Assembly: GCF_964355755.1 (NCBI RefSeq)
Contig: NC_092679.1
Location: forward strand, 17,846,932 to 17,910,931
From: Antedon mediterranea
Taxonomy: Eukaryota > Echinodermata > Crinoidea > Comatulida > Antedonidae
DNA length: 64,000 bases
Direction: 5' to 3'
Part shown: in pieces, positions 23,301 through 43,000 of the stretch
Position numbering within the stretch: the first letter of the stretch is position 1
Layout of the letters: each line of letters opens with the position of its first letter
The notes under the pieces: generated by a model
Database searches by the model: none
Told to the model about the DNA's origin: nothing
What the model saw: only the letters and a program-made list of their open reading frames with translations
Position numbers and translations under genes: made by a program

Positions 23301-25373
23301 AAAAATCCCTGTACTAAAAGTACAGGGAAATTTTCGAAAAACGCCCGAATTTCGACCCTTTTATTTTTTGACATAAATGGTTACTATAGCATAATAAACA
23401 TGCGCAGAGTCGAATAATGCGTTCTGTGCATGTCAATTGTGCTATAGTAACTGCTTTTGACATAAATGGTTACTATGGCATAATAAACATGCGCAGAGTC
23501 GAAAAATGCGTTCTGCACATGTCAATTGTGCTATAGTAACCAGTTTTATCGAAAAATAAAAAGGTCGGAAATTGGCCATTTTTTGAAAAAAAATCCCTGT
23601 ACTAAAAGTACAGGGAAATTTTCGAAAAACGCCCGAATTTCGACCCTTTTATTTTTTGACATAAATGGTTACTATGGCATAATAAACATGCGCAGAGTCG
23701 AATAATGCGTTCTGCGCATGTCAATTGTGCTATAGTAACTGCTTTTGACATAAATGGTTACTATGGCATAATAAACATGCGCAGAGTCGAAAAATGCGTT
23801 CTGCACATGTCAATTGTGCTATAGTAACCAGTTTTATCGAAAAATAAAAAGGTCAAAAATTGGCAATTTTTTGAAAAAATCCCTGTATTACAGAGTCGAA
23901 TAATGCGTTCTGCGCATGTCAATTGTGCTATAGTAACTACTTTTGACATAAATGGATACTATAGCATAATAAACATGCGCAGAGTCGAATAATGGGTTCT
24001 GCGCATGTCAATTGTGCTATAGTAACCAGTTTTATCGAAAAATAAAAAGGTCGAAAATTTGCCATTTTTTCGAAAAAATCCCTGTACTATAGTACAGATA
24101 AATTTTCGAAAACGCCCGAATTTCGACCCTTTTATTTTTGACATAAATGGTTACTATAGTATAATAAACATGCGCAGAGTCGAATAATGCGTTCTGCGCA
24201 TGTCAATTTTGCTATAGTAACTACTTTTGACATAAATGGTTACTATAGCATAATAAACATGCGCAGAGTCGAATAATGGGTTCTGCGCATGTCAATTGTG
24301 CTATAGTAACCAGTTTTATCGAAAAATAAAAAGGTCGAAAATTTGCCATTTTTTGAAAAAAATCCCTGTACTATAAGTACAGGGAAATTTTCGAAAAACG
24401 CCCGAATTTCAACCTTTTATTTTTTGACATAAATGGTTACTATAGCATAATAAACATGCGCAGAGTCGAATAATGCGTTCTGCGCATGTCAATTGTGCTA
24501 TAGTAACTACTTATCACATGAATGGTTACTATAGCATAATAAACATGCGCAGAGTCGAATAATGGGTTCTGCGCATGTCAATTGTGCTTTAGTAACCTGT
24601 TTTATCGAAAAATAAAAAGGTCAAAAAATTGGCCATTTTTTGAAAAAATCCCGTACAGAGACATTTTCGAAAAACGCCCGAATTTCAACCCTTTTATTTG
24701 TTGACATAAATGGTTACTATAGCATAATAAACATGCGCAGAGTCGAATAATGGGTTCTGCGCATGTCAATTGTGCTATAGTAACTACTTTTGACATAAAT
24801 GGATACTATAGCATAATAAACATGCGCAGAGTCGAATAATGCGTTCTGCGCATGTCAATTGTGCTATAGTAACTACTTTTAACATGAATGGTTACTATAG
24901 CATAATAAACATGCGCAGAGTCGAATTATGCGTTCTGCGCATGTAAATTGTGCTATAGTAACCAGTTTTATCGAAAAATAAAAAGGTCGAAAATTTGCCA
25001 TTTTTTGAAAAAAATCCCTATACTATAGTACAGGGAAATTTTCGAAAAACGCCAGAATTTCGACCCTTTTATTTTTTGACATAAATGGTTACTATAGCAT
25101 AATAAACATGCGCAGCGTCGAATAATGGGTTCTGCGCATGTCAATTGTGCTATAGTAACTACTTTTGACATAAATGGTTACTATAGCATAATAAACATGC
25201 GCAGAGTGGAATAATGCGTTCTGCACATGTCAATTGTGCTATAGTAACTACTTTTGACATAAATGGTTACTATAGCATAATAAACATGCGCAGAGTGGAA
25301 TAATGCGTTCTGCGCATGTCAATTGAGCTATAGTAACCAGTTTTATCAAAAATAAAAAGGTTTTACTATAGAA
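20335..25373. repeat. ~5-kb satellite of ~287-bp units made of nested palindromes, about 17 units
   Basis: The marker CGAAAAACGCCCGAATTTCG recurs at about 20358, 20644, 20931, 21221, 21508, 21795, 22081, 22279, 22564, 22766, 23053, 23342, 23630, 24110, 24400, 24675 and 25050. Spacing is mostly 286-290 bp, with some ~200-bp units that lack one subunit. Each full unit has two ~90-bp subunits. Each subunit is a hairpin with outer stem GGTTACTATAGCA and inner stem CATGCGCAGA around GTCGAATAATGCGT. The unit ends in CCCTGTACTATAGTACAGGG, itself a palindrome. It lies between the convergent 3' ends of PSMD8 and PSMC6. Repeated 60-67 aa open frames are artefacts. Confidence 0.95.
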
Positions 25374-26007
25374 CAGATTTTGTTCGAAAAATGGCAAAAT
25401 GTCAACCGTTTTATTTTTTTAGATAAATGGTTACAAAAAGCAATATATGCACATATATAGCAATATTATTGCATAACAGTATTTTAAAAAGTGCGTATAT
25501 TGCCGATTTTTTGAATATTTTCCTGTACTATTACTACAAGGACTTTTTTTAAAAATGGCCAAAATAACCACTTTTTAAAATTCAATAATTATGCTATAAT
25601 AATAATAATAATAATAGACTAAAATAAATTTGGCAATTTTTCTCAAATTTTTGTTTGTACCATAGGGAAATTGATACCACAAAAGGCAACAAAAGCCATT
25701 TTAATAGTAATGGTCAGTAGTACAGGAGTTAAGATCCACTAACTGAATCAATTAGACTTGCCCCAAGTATTTATTGTCTGAAGACATGAGCTCGTATTTA
25801 TTTTTAAAAATACTACATGAAACTGAATGTGTAAGCAAAATATCAACAACCAACATACTCCCCTTTTAACTGAAATCACCACGACTACATGAATGCACAA
25901 AATCATAATGTACATACATACTTTATCACGACTGTAGTAATTGTGACACATTTAAGAAGAAATGGCGTAAATAATTGTCCTTGACCAATGTAACCCATAC
26001 ATCTTGA
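25374..26007. other. Spacer between satellite and hAT element
   Basis: The first ~270 bp continue as diverged satellite fragments. The rest is AT-rich with no gene or repeat I recognise. It ends in the 8-bp target duplication CATCTTGA (26000-26007). Confidence 0.5.
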
Positions 26008-27907
26008 CAGCGGTGGCGCCAGGATCTTTACGGCGCGGGGGCTAGATTCCCCGACGAAGGGGCTATGCGAGCGAAGCGAGCATCGCTAGGCTGGGGGACA
26101 GGGGGACGTCAATGGCCCCCGGTGGGGTCCAGGGGGGCGAAGCCCCCGGAAGCAACGCGTTATAGCGTAATTTGAGGCCGTTTTAATCAGATTAAGGGTC
26201 AACTTTTTCCATTTTGTATGGTACATAAATAAAATACATTGCACGAGATCCGATGCGATGACTGTGTAAATCCATTCTTTCAATTATAAAAATGAAGTTT
26301 TTAAAGTTCAATATGCCTATCATAGAAAATATACGCGAACGTTATAATCGCAGAAGTGTATGCAGGTTGCTGTCTAGGAGTGCGACAATTGCGCGAGACT
26401 AACACCCATGTACTGATCTGTAAGAACATTTTGAAAAATAGAGCTGCTAGGTCCCCGGAAATTGCAATTATACATTGATATATGAAAATAAATTACAAGT
26501 CTACCAGAGAACCAGCCCACCGAGGTTGAGATAGAGCTATTAGAACATTTAAACAAGTAGAGTTGTTAGGTCCCCGGAAATTGGATTATAGTATTTCGAA
26601 AAAAAAAAGAAACAAAATATATACGTCTCCAGGACCAGCTACCATTAGGGTTGAGCTGCTAAGAAAATTGTGAAAAATAGAACTGCTAGGTACCTGGAAA
26701 TTGCACTTATATAGGCCTATATTGATAAATGAAACGAAATCGAAATGAGACGAAGTCTACATGACCAGCCCGCTATGGATGGTTGGGTGAAGCTAAGAAA
26801 ATTTTGAAAAATAGAGCTGCTAGGTCCCTGCAAAACATTGAAATATGAAACAAAATTTTAGGTCTACAGGACCAGCCCACCATGGTTGGGGTGGAGCTAA
26901 GAACATTTTGAAAAATAGAGTTGTTAGGTCCCAAAAATTTAACGTATTATACTTCGAAGCATAAAACAAAATATATACCGGTACGTCTCCAGAACCAGCC
27001 CTACCATGGATATGGAAAAAAAATTGAAAAAAAAGAGAGCTCTATGTTCCCAGACAATGCACTAACTGTATATTGTACATCGAAATATGAAACGAAATGT
27101 ATAAGTATCCATGACCAGCTCTATAATTGGGGACGATTGAGCTAAGACAATTTTGAAAACTAGAGCTGCAGGTCTTCAAAAAATACACTGTGACTTATGA
27201 CTTAAAAAATTGACCCTTTTTACCTTTTATTTGGAGGGGAATGCGTCCGCAAGCGTAGACCATTTTCCTTCGGGGAAAATCAGTTTATTTCGATGTATGA
27301 TGAGCAGTTCATGACATCAGGACATTGGAAATGTAATAACTTAGCTATAATAAGATGTTGGAAAAATGTTTGTTTAGTGATGTAGGCGAGCCTACAGTGA
27401 AACGTCTATTTTAGGTACCCCACGGTACAGGGTTAATCGTAAATAAAAAAAAAACAATAGATCGCGAACATAATGCGTACCCTTTTGCTGTATAGGGTAC
27501 GTGGATACACAGTACACAACTTAACGCTTCGGTAAAGTTCGCCTGGAAACTACAGTACACATTCTGGTCCCTGGATGGAACACGATATCACGCTTATAAA
27601 ACCGCAATGGGCCGATTTGTACAAAGGGACACCGCTAGACAAGTGCGTACCAATTGTTTATTAGATCGCTGGCAATAATGAATGCATATGAAGTGTAATA
27701 GCCCTCCGACGTACGTACTAAAAAGAACGTCGCGGTTTTCTAGGCGCTTAAGCAACGAAGTGAACGAGAATGATTTTTACTGTATATTATATTCCCCGAC
27801 AAAAAGTACTCACGTTCCCCGACGTGTGGGCTAGGCTCCACGACGAGGGGGCTACAGCCCCCGTAGCCACAACCCCCCCCCCCCCCCTCGCGCTGGCGCC
27901 ACCACTG
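26008..27907. mobile_element. 1.9-kb non-autonomous hAT element with perfect 8-bp target duplication
   Basis: The left end CAGCGGTGGCGCCAG and the inverted right end CAGTGGTGGCGCCAG match at 14 of 15 positions. CATCTTGA flanks both sides exactly (26000-26007 and 27908-27915). Near the left end is the GC-rich block GCGAGCGAAGCGAGC followed by a long G/C tract. No transposase frame is recognisable, so it would need a transposase in trans. Confidence 0.92.
26430..27185. repeat. Seven ~120-bp tandem repeats inside the 1.9-kb hAT element
   Basis: The block AATAGAGCTGCTAGGTCCC, followed after about 60 bp by CAGGACCAGCCCACC, recurs near 26437, 26557, 26675, 26812, 26915, 27034 and 27160, with substantial divergence. 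Confidence 0.85.
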
Positions 27908-27976
27908 CATCTTGAACTTATTTTCATCATCCTTAAAAAAAAAGTCAAACTGAAAGGTGAAAGGCTGAGTTCTCTA

Positions 27977-28120
27977 AAGCTGTCTATACTATCAAATGTG
28001 ATGTGCCCAAATATGGTAGTGATATGCCCAAATATGGTAGTGATATGACATCATCATGTCCATATATGAGCACATCACATTTTTTGTCACATAAAGGTTG
28101 ATAGTGTGTAGACGGAGATT
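27977..28120. mobile_element. MITE family A copy 2
   Basis: Starts AAGCTGTCTATACTATCAAA and ends TTGATAGTGTGTAGACGGAG. It carries an internal duplication of CCCAAATATGGTAGTGATATG. Confidence 0.8.
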
Positions 28121-28341
28121 TACAGTTATACATGTTATATTGTTGTGAAAGTATAGCATTTTAATAACCATCGCAATTTTAACTAAGTATCATGTACGTG
28201 GGCCTGTCAATGGCCAATTTATTTGATGCTCTTCGTGCAACTACGCCCTTTTAGTTCAGTCAAGTAACTATCAGTTCTAAAACCTCCCTTTATAATTAGA
28301 AGAATTGAAATTAAGTATTTATAAACATCATTTTTTTCCCA

Positions 28342-36012
<7,671 letters not shown>

Positions 36013-36228
36013 GTTGAAAAAAGACGTGAAAAGTAGTGATAGCGACCTCTGTCGTCAGATTTAATATGACGTTGATGGCGCACTTGTAAACAAATTCTAT
36101 GGATACCGTTCAAACAATTTTTGTTATTGTACAAAATATGTTTTTTCGTGCTTTCAATGATGGTTATTATGCATTTAGTTTGAAAGAATAGAATTATTTG
36201 TTAATAGTTATTCTTAAGGTAAACCAAT
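36013..36228. promoter_or_regulatory. Probable bidirectional promoter between PSMC6 and DNAJC27
   Basis: Only 216 bp separate the two divergent start codons, so both transcripts must begin within or very near this segment. I see no clear TATA box. The PSMC6-proximal half is less AT-rich (GTCGTCAGA, GGCGCACTTG). Sharing of elements is inferred from distance only. Confidence 0.6.
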
Positions 36229-37023
36229 ATGACAGGAAACATGTCAATCCGAGCCAAAATTATCAGCATGGGCAGCACTGAATCTGGGAAGAGCTGCATC
36301 ATCAAACGCTACTGTGAAAAAAGATTTGTAAATAAATATCTTGCAACTATTGGAATAGACTATGGAGTTACAAAAATCAGAGTAAAAGATCGTGATGTAA
36401 AGATTAATATATTTGATATGGCTGGTCATCCAATATTTTATGAAGTACGGAATGAATTTTATAAAGACACACAGGGAGCACTTTTAGTTTACGACATAAC
36501 GGACAGAAAAAGTTTCGAAGCTTTAGAATTTTGGTTAACAGAAATGAAACAGGAAATAGGTGATCCATTATACATGGATAAAATTGTGTTTGCTGTTTGT
36601 GCTAATAAGATAGATAAAAAATCTAAACGTGTTGTAGACGAGCTTGAGGGTCAGCTTTGGGCGGATAGTAAAGGATTCCTTTATTTCGAGATGTCTGCTT
36701 GTTCTGGAGAAGGCATTAATGAGATGTTTAACAAACTTTTTGACGGAGTTGTTGTCGCGTTTGAGAATGGCGGAAGAGTGAAACGAATAGAAACGACACT
36801 TGGCTACACGAAGGAGCAAGTTGAAGCTGTCAAGTGTCTCAAGAACGGGCGTAATGATTTTGAACGTCTCGGTATAAAAGCGGGGTCATCGAAAGATGAA
36901 ATCAACAAGGCTTATCGTAAACTGGCCGTGTTACTACACCCAGACAAAACAGTAGCACCGCAAAGTGAAGAAGCCTTCAAGATATTAGTCAGTGCCCGAA
37001 CAAACTTATTGAGTGGGAAATAA
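36229..37023 (+). CDS. DNAJC27: DNAJC27 / RJL: Ras-like GTPase fused to a J domain, intronless, 264 aa
   Basis: RJL proteins join a Rab-like GTPase domain to a C-terminal DnaJ domain and are linked to Ras/MAPK signalling and cilia. Residues about 8-175 are the GTPase: P-loop GSTESGKS, ATIGIDYG switch I, DMAGH at switch II (lacking the usual catalytic Gln, as is typical of RJL), NKID and the MSACSGEG G5 motif. Residues about 210-264 are a short J domain with FERLGIKAG, YRKLAVLLHPDK (HPD motif) and AFKILVSARTNLL. Length matches the family (about 270 aa). The frame is complete in a single exon, whereas the vertebrate gene has several introns, so intron loss or retroposition is possible. Start chosen at 36229; an alternative ATG lies at 36241. 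Confidence 0.96.
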   Translation: MTGNMSIRAKIISMGSTESGKSCIIKRYCEKRFVNKYLATIGIDYGVTKIRVKDRDVKINIFDMAGHPIFYEVRNEFYKDTQGALLVYDITDRKSFEALEFWLTEMKQEIGDPLYMDKIVFAVCANKIDKKSKRVVDELEGQLWADSKGFLYFEMSACSGEGINEMFNKLFDGVVVAFENGGRVKRIETTLGYTKEQVEAVKCLKNGRNDFERLGIKAGSSKDEINKAYRKLAVLLHPDKTVAPQSEEAFKILVSARTNLLSGK

Positions 37024-37141
37024 AAATAGAAAATATCATTACTGTTTATATACTCTGATCCACAAAAATGTAAAAGCAATGTGCATGGATTTTTAAGTAG
37101 CATTTATTTCCAAAAAGTGTTGATTTGCATGCAAATGAATT

Positions 37142-37166
37142 AATAAAGCACCTTTTTTTAAATAAA
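37142..37166 (+). terminator. Polyadenylation signals for DNAJC27
   Basis: Two AATAAA hexamers (37142-37147 and 37161-37166) lie about 120-140 bp after the stop codon in AT-rich sequence. Confidence 0.6.
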
Positions 37167-37431
37167 ATAATATATTGAACATATTATTACTATTTTGTAT
37201 CTGTATAAAATATACTATTTCTCTTTGGCATTATTTTACAATCAAAATGATATCTTTCTATTAATGTTGTACTGTATAATCAAAATTACTGTTGCAAAAT
37301 AAATATTTGCTAGGGGTTTCCAATATTACTGGGCTTACTGGAAGAAGACAGAATGCTTTATTGAGAAATGATTTAAAACAGGCCTACTGTATTATAGGCA
37401 CACTGCTTGTAACACCATTATTTACTGTAAT

Positions 37432-37450
37432 CATGGAGGTAACCTCCATG
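37432..37450. repeat. Short perfect hairpin, family B copy 2
   Basis: CATGGAGGT followed directly by its inverse ACCTCCATG. Confidence 0.55.
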
Positions 37451-37677
37451 CTATATAATTCATACCATAGGGATACAGTATTATAGTGATTTTAATATCT
37501 ATGTTCATACTTACCATTTCACAGTCGCGCATGAGTGATCTACAACATGAATATGATTTGCATAATATATGATGTGTTGCAATAAATTATCGCATCAAAA
37601 ATGGTGCCAGTAAAATTACAGTAGTTCTCTGTGGTTTTAATATGCAATTTTTATTTGAATAATTTTAATTCTCAAAA

Positions 37678-37740
37678 TGTCCATATATTTTTTCAAATCC
37701 ATTTTTTTCACATAACAGTTTGATAGTGTAGATAGAGCTT
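37678..37740. mobile_element. MITE family A copy 10, right half only
   Basis: Ends CAGTTTGATAGTGTAGATAG. The left half is missing. Confidence 0.65.
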
Positions 37741-38261
37741 CAATGTAGGTGCTTTAGTAAACTCACAGCATATCTTAGTAAGATCTGTTATTGTTGTAAC
37801 ATGTTGTGCAAATGCATCCAGTGTGATTATCATTGTTATTGCTATGAAGTATCATTGCCTGGCAAACCTATCAAATACATGGCAAGAAAATTGTATTCCA
37901 TCTTTTTCTTCTTCTGTGTTACATCCATTGTTACAAACATTCCAGAAATTCTGGTCACCCTTGTCGTAACATTTTATCATAATTTCTCGTACTACACCAA
38001 TGCGGGTACAACTAATTAAAAAGTTGGTCAGTGGGGGATCCAGTGGCTGTAGTCACCAATCACACTAAAGTGAAATATTTCTCTTAAATATTAAGTGTTT
38101 TCGTTAAATTGTATTCACTTAGATAGGAGATTCTCTTAATTTGTTGTTTCCCTTAGCCCAAGTGTGAAGGTGAACACGGCCGAAGGGATAGCAGAAAGGA
38201 CCCTGCTCCCAAGCCCAATATTAACCGAATCTTCATCTAGAGCCTAGACTACCTTGCTTGT

Positions 38262-38496
38262 GTTAGTATGGTTTATATACTGACCAAATGGACCTCTTGC
38301 TTATTTATGAGCGGTAACAGCAAGGGAGAAAAGAGTATTTATACCAAAAAATTATGTCCATTACAGTACACAGAATGTGGAGTGGACAGGCGGTTGAGCG
38401 GAAACCTGCTCAGGATAGATACAGATTCTATGTGGGACAAGCTATGTGGTTTTCCGCTTACCGTTACCACTCGTCTGTGTAAATTGGGAGCGGAAT
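38262..38496. mobile_element. Probable MITE with GTTTACACAGA-type ends, family E
   Basis: The right part CTTACCGTTACCACTCGTCT plus GTGTAAATTGG matches, reversed, the ends of the element at 56759-56952. Both contain a GAGCGGAAACC-type core. The left end is degenerate. Confidence 0.4.
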
Positions 38497-40084
38497 GATG
38501 ATCAACGGATCTGTGAATAAAATCAAACTCCTACTGAAAACAGTGTTGTCATTTGTTCTACATAATGAATTTATTAAAAACACTATAATCAGCTAAATAT
38601 TCATACATCATTGGGTTAAACCATGGTTTGAAACACAGTGCCATTATCTGGCTACAATATAACAAGAACACCCCTTCACAAAAACGAAGACTTCAAAGCT
38701 CAACAAACATTAAATTTTACAACAAAAATAACTTGTTTTTTTTTCTTGCTGAGCTAAATTCCTATATCGGATCCAATATTGATTTAATTTACAATTTTTA
38801 CAATCAAAGACACCACAGCTTGTGGTGGAGTCGGGGTATCAAAATAAAGTTATCTCTTGCACGCAACCAAAACATATAAACAATATGTTGTACAGTAAAA
38901 TGCACACAACTTTCATCCAAAATTACCTATGTGGAGATTATAGCAAAATGATTATTGTAGGTGCATCAAAAACCTATAGACGCTTCATCCTACAAAATTG
39001 TACTACTACACCAATCACCTTTGACCTCTATTCAGATTTTTCTTTTCTTCTGATTTTTAAGATCCAAATATACAATTCCACATTTACATAAGTAGTCAGG
39101 TGATATAAATAATCAATAATGTTAATTAACAATACAATAATGATAAAAATAATAAAATAGTATTCAATAATAATAACATAATGACTATGATTATAAAAAT
39201 AATATACTCTTATAAACAAAAACAACTGTACATACAATTATTTAAGTTTTATCAAGGTGTAACTAGTTAATTAGCATTTAGTTTTTTTAAATTTTTGTTT
39301 TTTTAATTTTTTATATCCCCTTTTTTACATGTGTTCGTAACATTATTAAGTGAATTTAATATACAGTATAACCTTTAGTTCTCTTAAATATAATGTATAT
39401 ATATAATAAATATTGTTTTATTTTTTGGTGATTCAATTAGTAAAGCTAAAAATATTGTGTTAGACTAAATTGTTTATCTAAATAATACAAATGTGACCTA
39501 AAGAATTTCTCAACATTTTGAAATTCAATAGAAAAATGTAAACAAAACAAAGTAAATATAAATTTCATAAATACATATATCAATAATGTTGTCATTTGAA
39601 ATATTTATATAAATGTATTTATAATATTTTATATAATTATTTTCAAATATACAGAATACTAATTGGTGTTTGGGAGATGTGATTTTCATTCAATTTCAAA
39701 GGAAAGGTACAGATTTCATATCAGTAACATTGTACCTTTAAATGTTCATTTTTTTGGAGAGTTCCTTTATTAACACCCTCCAAAATAAAGGACCTTGGTT
39801 AATTTCACAACTACGATCTTCAGAATAAACTTTAATACAACTGGTATAATGTTACTTGCTATGTAATGAATACATCATTCTATTTTTAACATTTTAAATA
39901 AAGGTTATAGCGCCCTCTATTTGTTAGTGCAGGGGAACGAAAGCATTGTCATTGAATTGATTATTCCTTGCATATTACATTATATAAGCTATTTATTTTA
40001 TGCAAAAAGTGCTCTTCATGCTTGCTTAATGCCTCTGATAAACTCTACCAATTAGTTTGCATAGCAGGTCATGACCTGTAACCT

Positions 40085-43000
40085 TTAACCTCTGGTGATA
40101 AGCTCATTCTCATTTGGGTGCACTCGTGAATACATCTATAAAGAAAAGAAAAAAAATTAAATATACATTGAATGTAAAAATTCATTCAAGGATGCTAAAG
40201 CTTTGTCTAAACTATCAAACTAGTTTGACAAAAAAAGTGTGTTGTGCCCAAATATGGTAGTGATATGACATCATCATATTCATATATGGGCACATCATAT
40301 TTTTTTGTCACATAAAGTTTGATAGTTGATGTCAAAAACTTGCATATCCAGGGCATGTCGACATATTCCTATCAACATACAAAAAATGCTGATAGTAGAA
40401 CATTTCCTTTGGGACACTTCTATTCAAGGAAACCTCTAGTAAGGGGACACTTATGAAACAAACAAGGGATATTATATGTTTTAACACTATGGCCAACCCC
40501 TTTTGTTCCAAAAGGTGTCCCCTTAATAGGGGTTCTACTGTATACTTATCAATACTAAAATAAGTATATCTTACCCCTAAGAAATTTCTTGGTACATAGC
40601 CCTCTTTATTGTCAGTCATCCTCTTGGCCCACCACCATTCATTCTCTTCTGCATCTCCACGCTTTAGAACATGGAACTCCTCGCCATCTTCAAAGCTTAG
40701 CTCATCAGGAGAGACGGCATCGTAGTCATAAACTGCATAAGATCTGCTTCCGTTGACCTCTCCAAGATCATTCTGTACACCTGTAACATAGAAGACAAAA
40801 TACTGTAAAATTTGTACCCGACTTTAATATTAAGGCATCTAGGCAATAGCAATGGTGGATAAAGGCCAACGAGCCCGACGAAACTTCTTGGCTCGTCGGT
40901 GGTGTCATCTTGAGATAGCGTTGTGTGTGATTTTTAGGTCATCGCAACAACTTTAAACATATTTAATTTTCTCTTGACAAGACAACTTCTTGTGCGACAT
41001 TGTTTGAGTTGGCCTTAAGAAGCAGATAATTTTATCTGAATTAGAGAATGTGCTCCCGAGGTATTCCATTCCTAAGACCCTTTTAAGTAATGTGATGCCT
41101 CATTACAGAAGCCTTGAAGAGGGATGGAAATTACAAAGCTGTTTATTTCAAGTACATTATATACAGACTAAACCGATCATAATTTTATTTTCATAAATTT
41201 ACAATTTATAAAACTGACATACAGACAAACTTACCATACAAATACTGAGAGCAATCTAGGTAGCCATCTTCACCTTCTTCGCATTTCTGAGCTGCCGTTT
41301 CCTTGTCGCTAATGGTGGCAGCAAATATACTAGCACCCTTCTCCACTAACAACTGAACCATCTCTCGGCTGTTACACGAGGCTGCACAATGTAATGGTGT
41401 CCTATGAAAGAGAAATGATTAGCAAACCAATTAGCAGCTTCGTAGATGAAAAAGTAAACAAATTTTATCATGATCACATATAGTTTAAAATAAAGAATTT
41501 AGCCACTGGCAGCACTCCATCCCGACCACCTGACAGCCCAGCTAATGAATGCGAGCTTCGCAAGCATGAACCCCCTGTCGGGAAAATTCTGCACCAACAC
41601 CGAATTTGGTAAAGAAATATAAATAGCACTCACCATCCATCACTGTCTGCAGCATTGACATCACATCCCCAGTCAAGGAGGAAGTTGACAATTTCAAAGT
41701 GACCAGCACAGATTGCATTGTGCACTGCAGTTATACCCTCGTCATTTGCTGCACTGGGGTTTAATACCTAAAAAACAATGACAGTTTTCATTAATAATTA
41801 TTATTATCTTGCTTTTCTGTGTAAATAATTATGGTGAACTCTGTTTCTATCTTAATGATAAATGAGTCCATTGGTATTTATACAGCATACCATAAAGTGT
41901 ACACTATCAAACTACTTTGACAAAATAAATGTGATGTGCCCAAATATGGTGGGGATATGTCCAAATATGGTAGGGATATATCCATATTTGGGCACATCAC
42001 TTTTTTTGTCACATAAAGTTTGATAGTGTAGACAGAGCTTAAGACTTTATTGTCAATGAATAGGGATCTTTTCCATTGATGCAAGGCAAATTTAAGTGTA
42101 CAGCCTTAAGGAAACAAATCGATAACTTATGGTAATATTATCAGAGTCAATGACAAGGACAACATACAGTTCCGAGTATAGATAAAAATAGATTATTAAT
42201 GAATACTTACATCAGGCATAATACGTCTGACAAGATCATATTCCCCTTCTAACGATGCATCCAGTAGCAATGCCAACGGATCGAACCTAACCCTCTGGGG
42301 CTTGGATACATAGTTTTTCTTAATAACGTTGCTCTTTGTAGGGACTTTCTTCAAGGCCTCAAGACCGTTTGAGTTGGCTGACTGGGAGAAGGCTGGCATG
42401 TATGGCTTGTTGTTTTCCTTTTTCTCAACTGGTTTAGGAATGGCAGGTGGTGAAGGTGGCTTAGCCACAGATTTCGCATCGAGCGATGTCTCTTTCAACA
42501 TTGCAGGTGGTTTTGTTTTCTCGGTGACAGCTTCTGCTTGTTGAGGTTGCGAAGGCATTCCAGAACCCTTGTTCATTGAATCTAACTCTTGTCTGGAGAC
42601 ACCCTGGTAGAGTATCATCTTCCTGAAGGAATCGGCAGGGTTTTGATGATCAAACTCAAACGCTGGTTTATTATCTGGTTGATAGAATGTGTTAGGATAT
42701 TTATTAAGGAATGGATAGCATTCTTTGTCTTCAGAATGCGAGAATCGTTTCTTCAGTGGTCGTGGCATCATGTGAAGCTTTTCCATTTCAACTCTGCTGT
42801 GAACAGGACCAGAGCTGTAGTTCATTCCACCAGGGTACGCATGAGGTGCGTCGCTGTCATCAGATATCTCCTCCCGTTCTTCCAACGTCTCTGGGTAATT
42901 TCCATGAGGAGGGTAGTAACCTTGATGGTGGGGCATGTTCCTTGATGGGAGAGGGAGTTGACGACCTTGGCTATCAAGAGTTTGTTGGTCATAAACAGCA

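Larger units (their letters stand above)
37167..40084. other. Intergenic region between DNAJC27 and the ASPP gene 3' end
   Basis: No exon found. It holds a half MITE (37678-37740), a hairpin (37432-37450) and a probable TIR element (38262-38496). It includes a very AT-rich stretch, about 39080-39680. A TTTATT at about 39992 could be the reverse-strand AATAAA of the ASPP gene. Confidence 0.5.

Noticed and set aside
20562-25171. Recurring 60-67 aa reverse frames beginning MSKVVTIAQLTCAERIIRLC
   Set aside because: They follow the satellite period exactly and change with unit truncations. No splice, codon or domain signal supports a protein.
40840-41620. Possible extra transposon pieces in ASPP introns (for example the GC-richer stretch near 41520-41590)
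   Set aside because: No inverted ends, target duplications or repeat partners were found inside the window.
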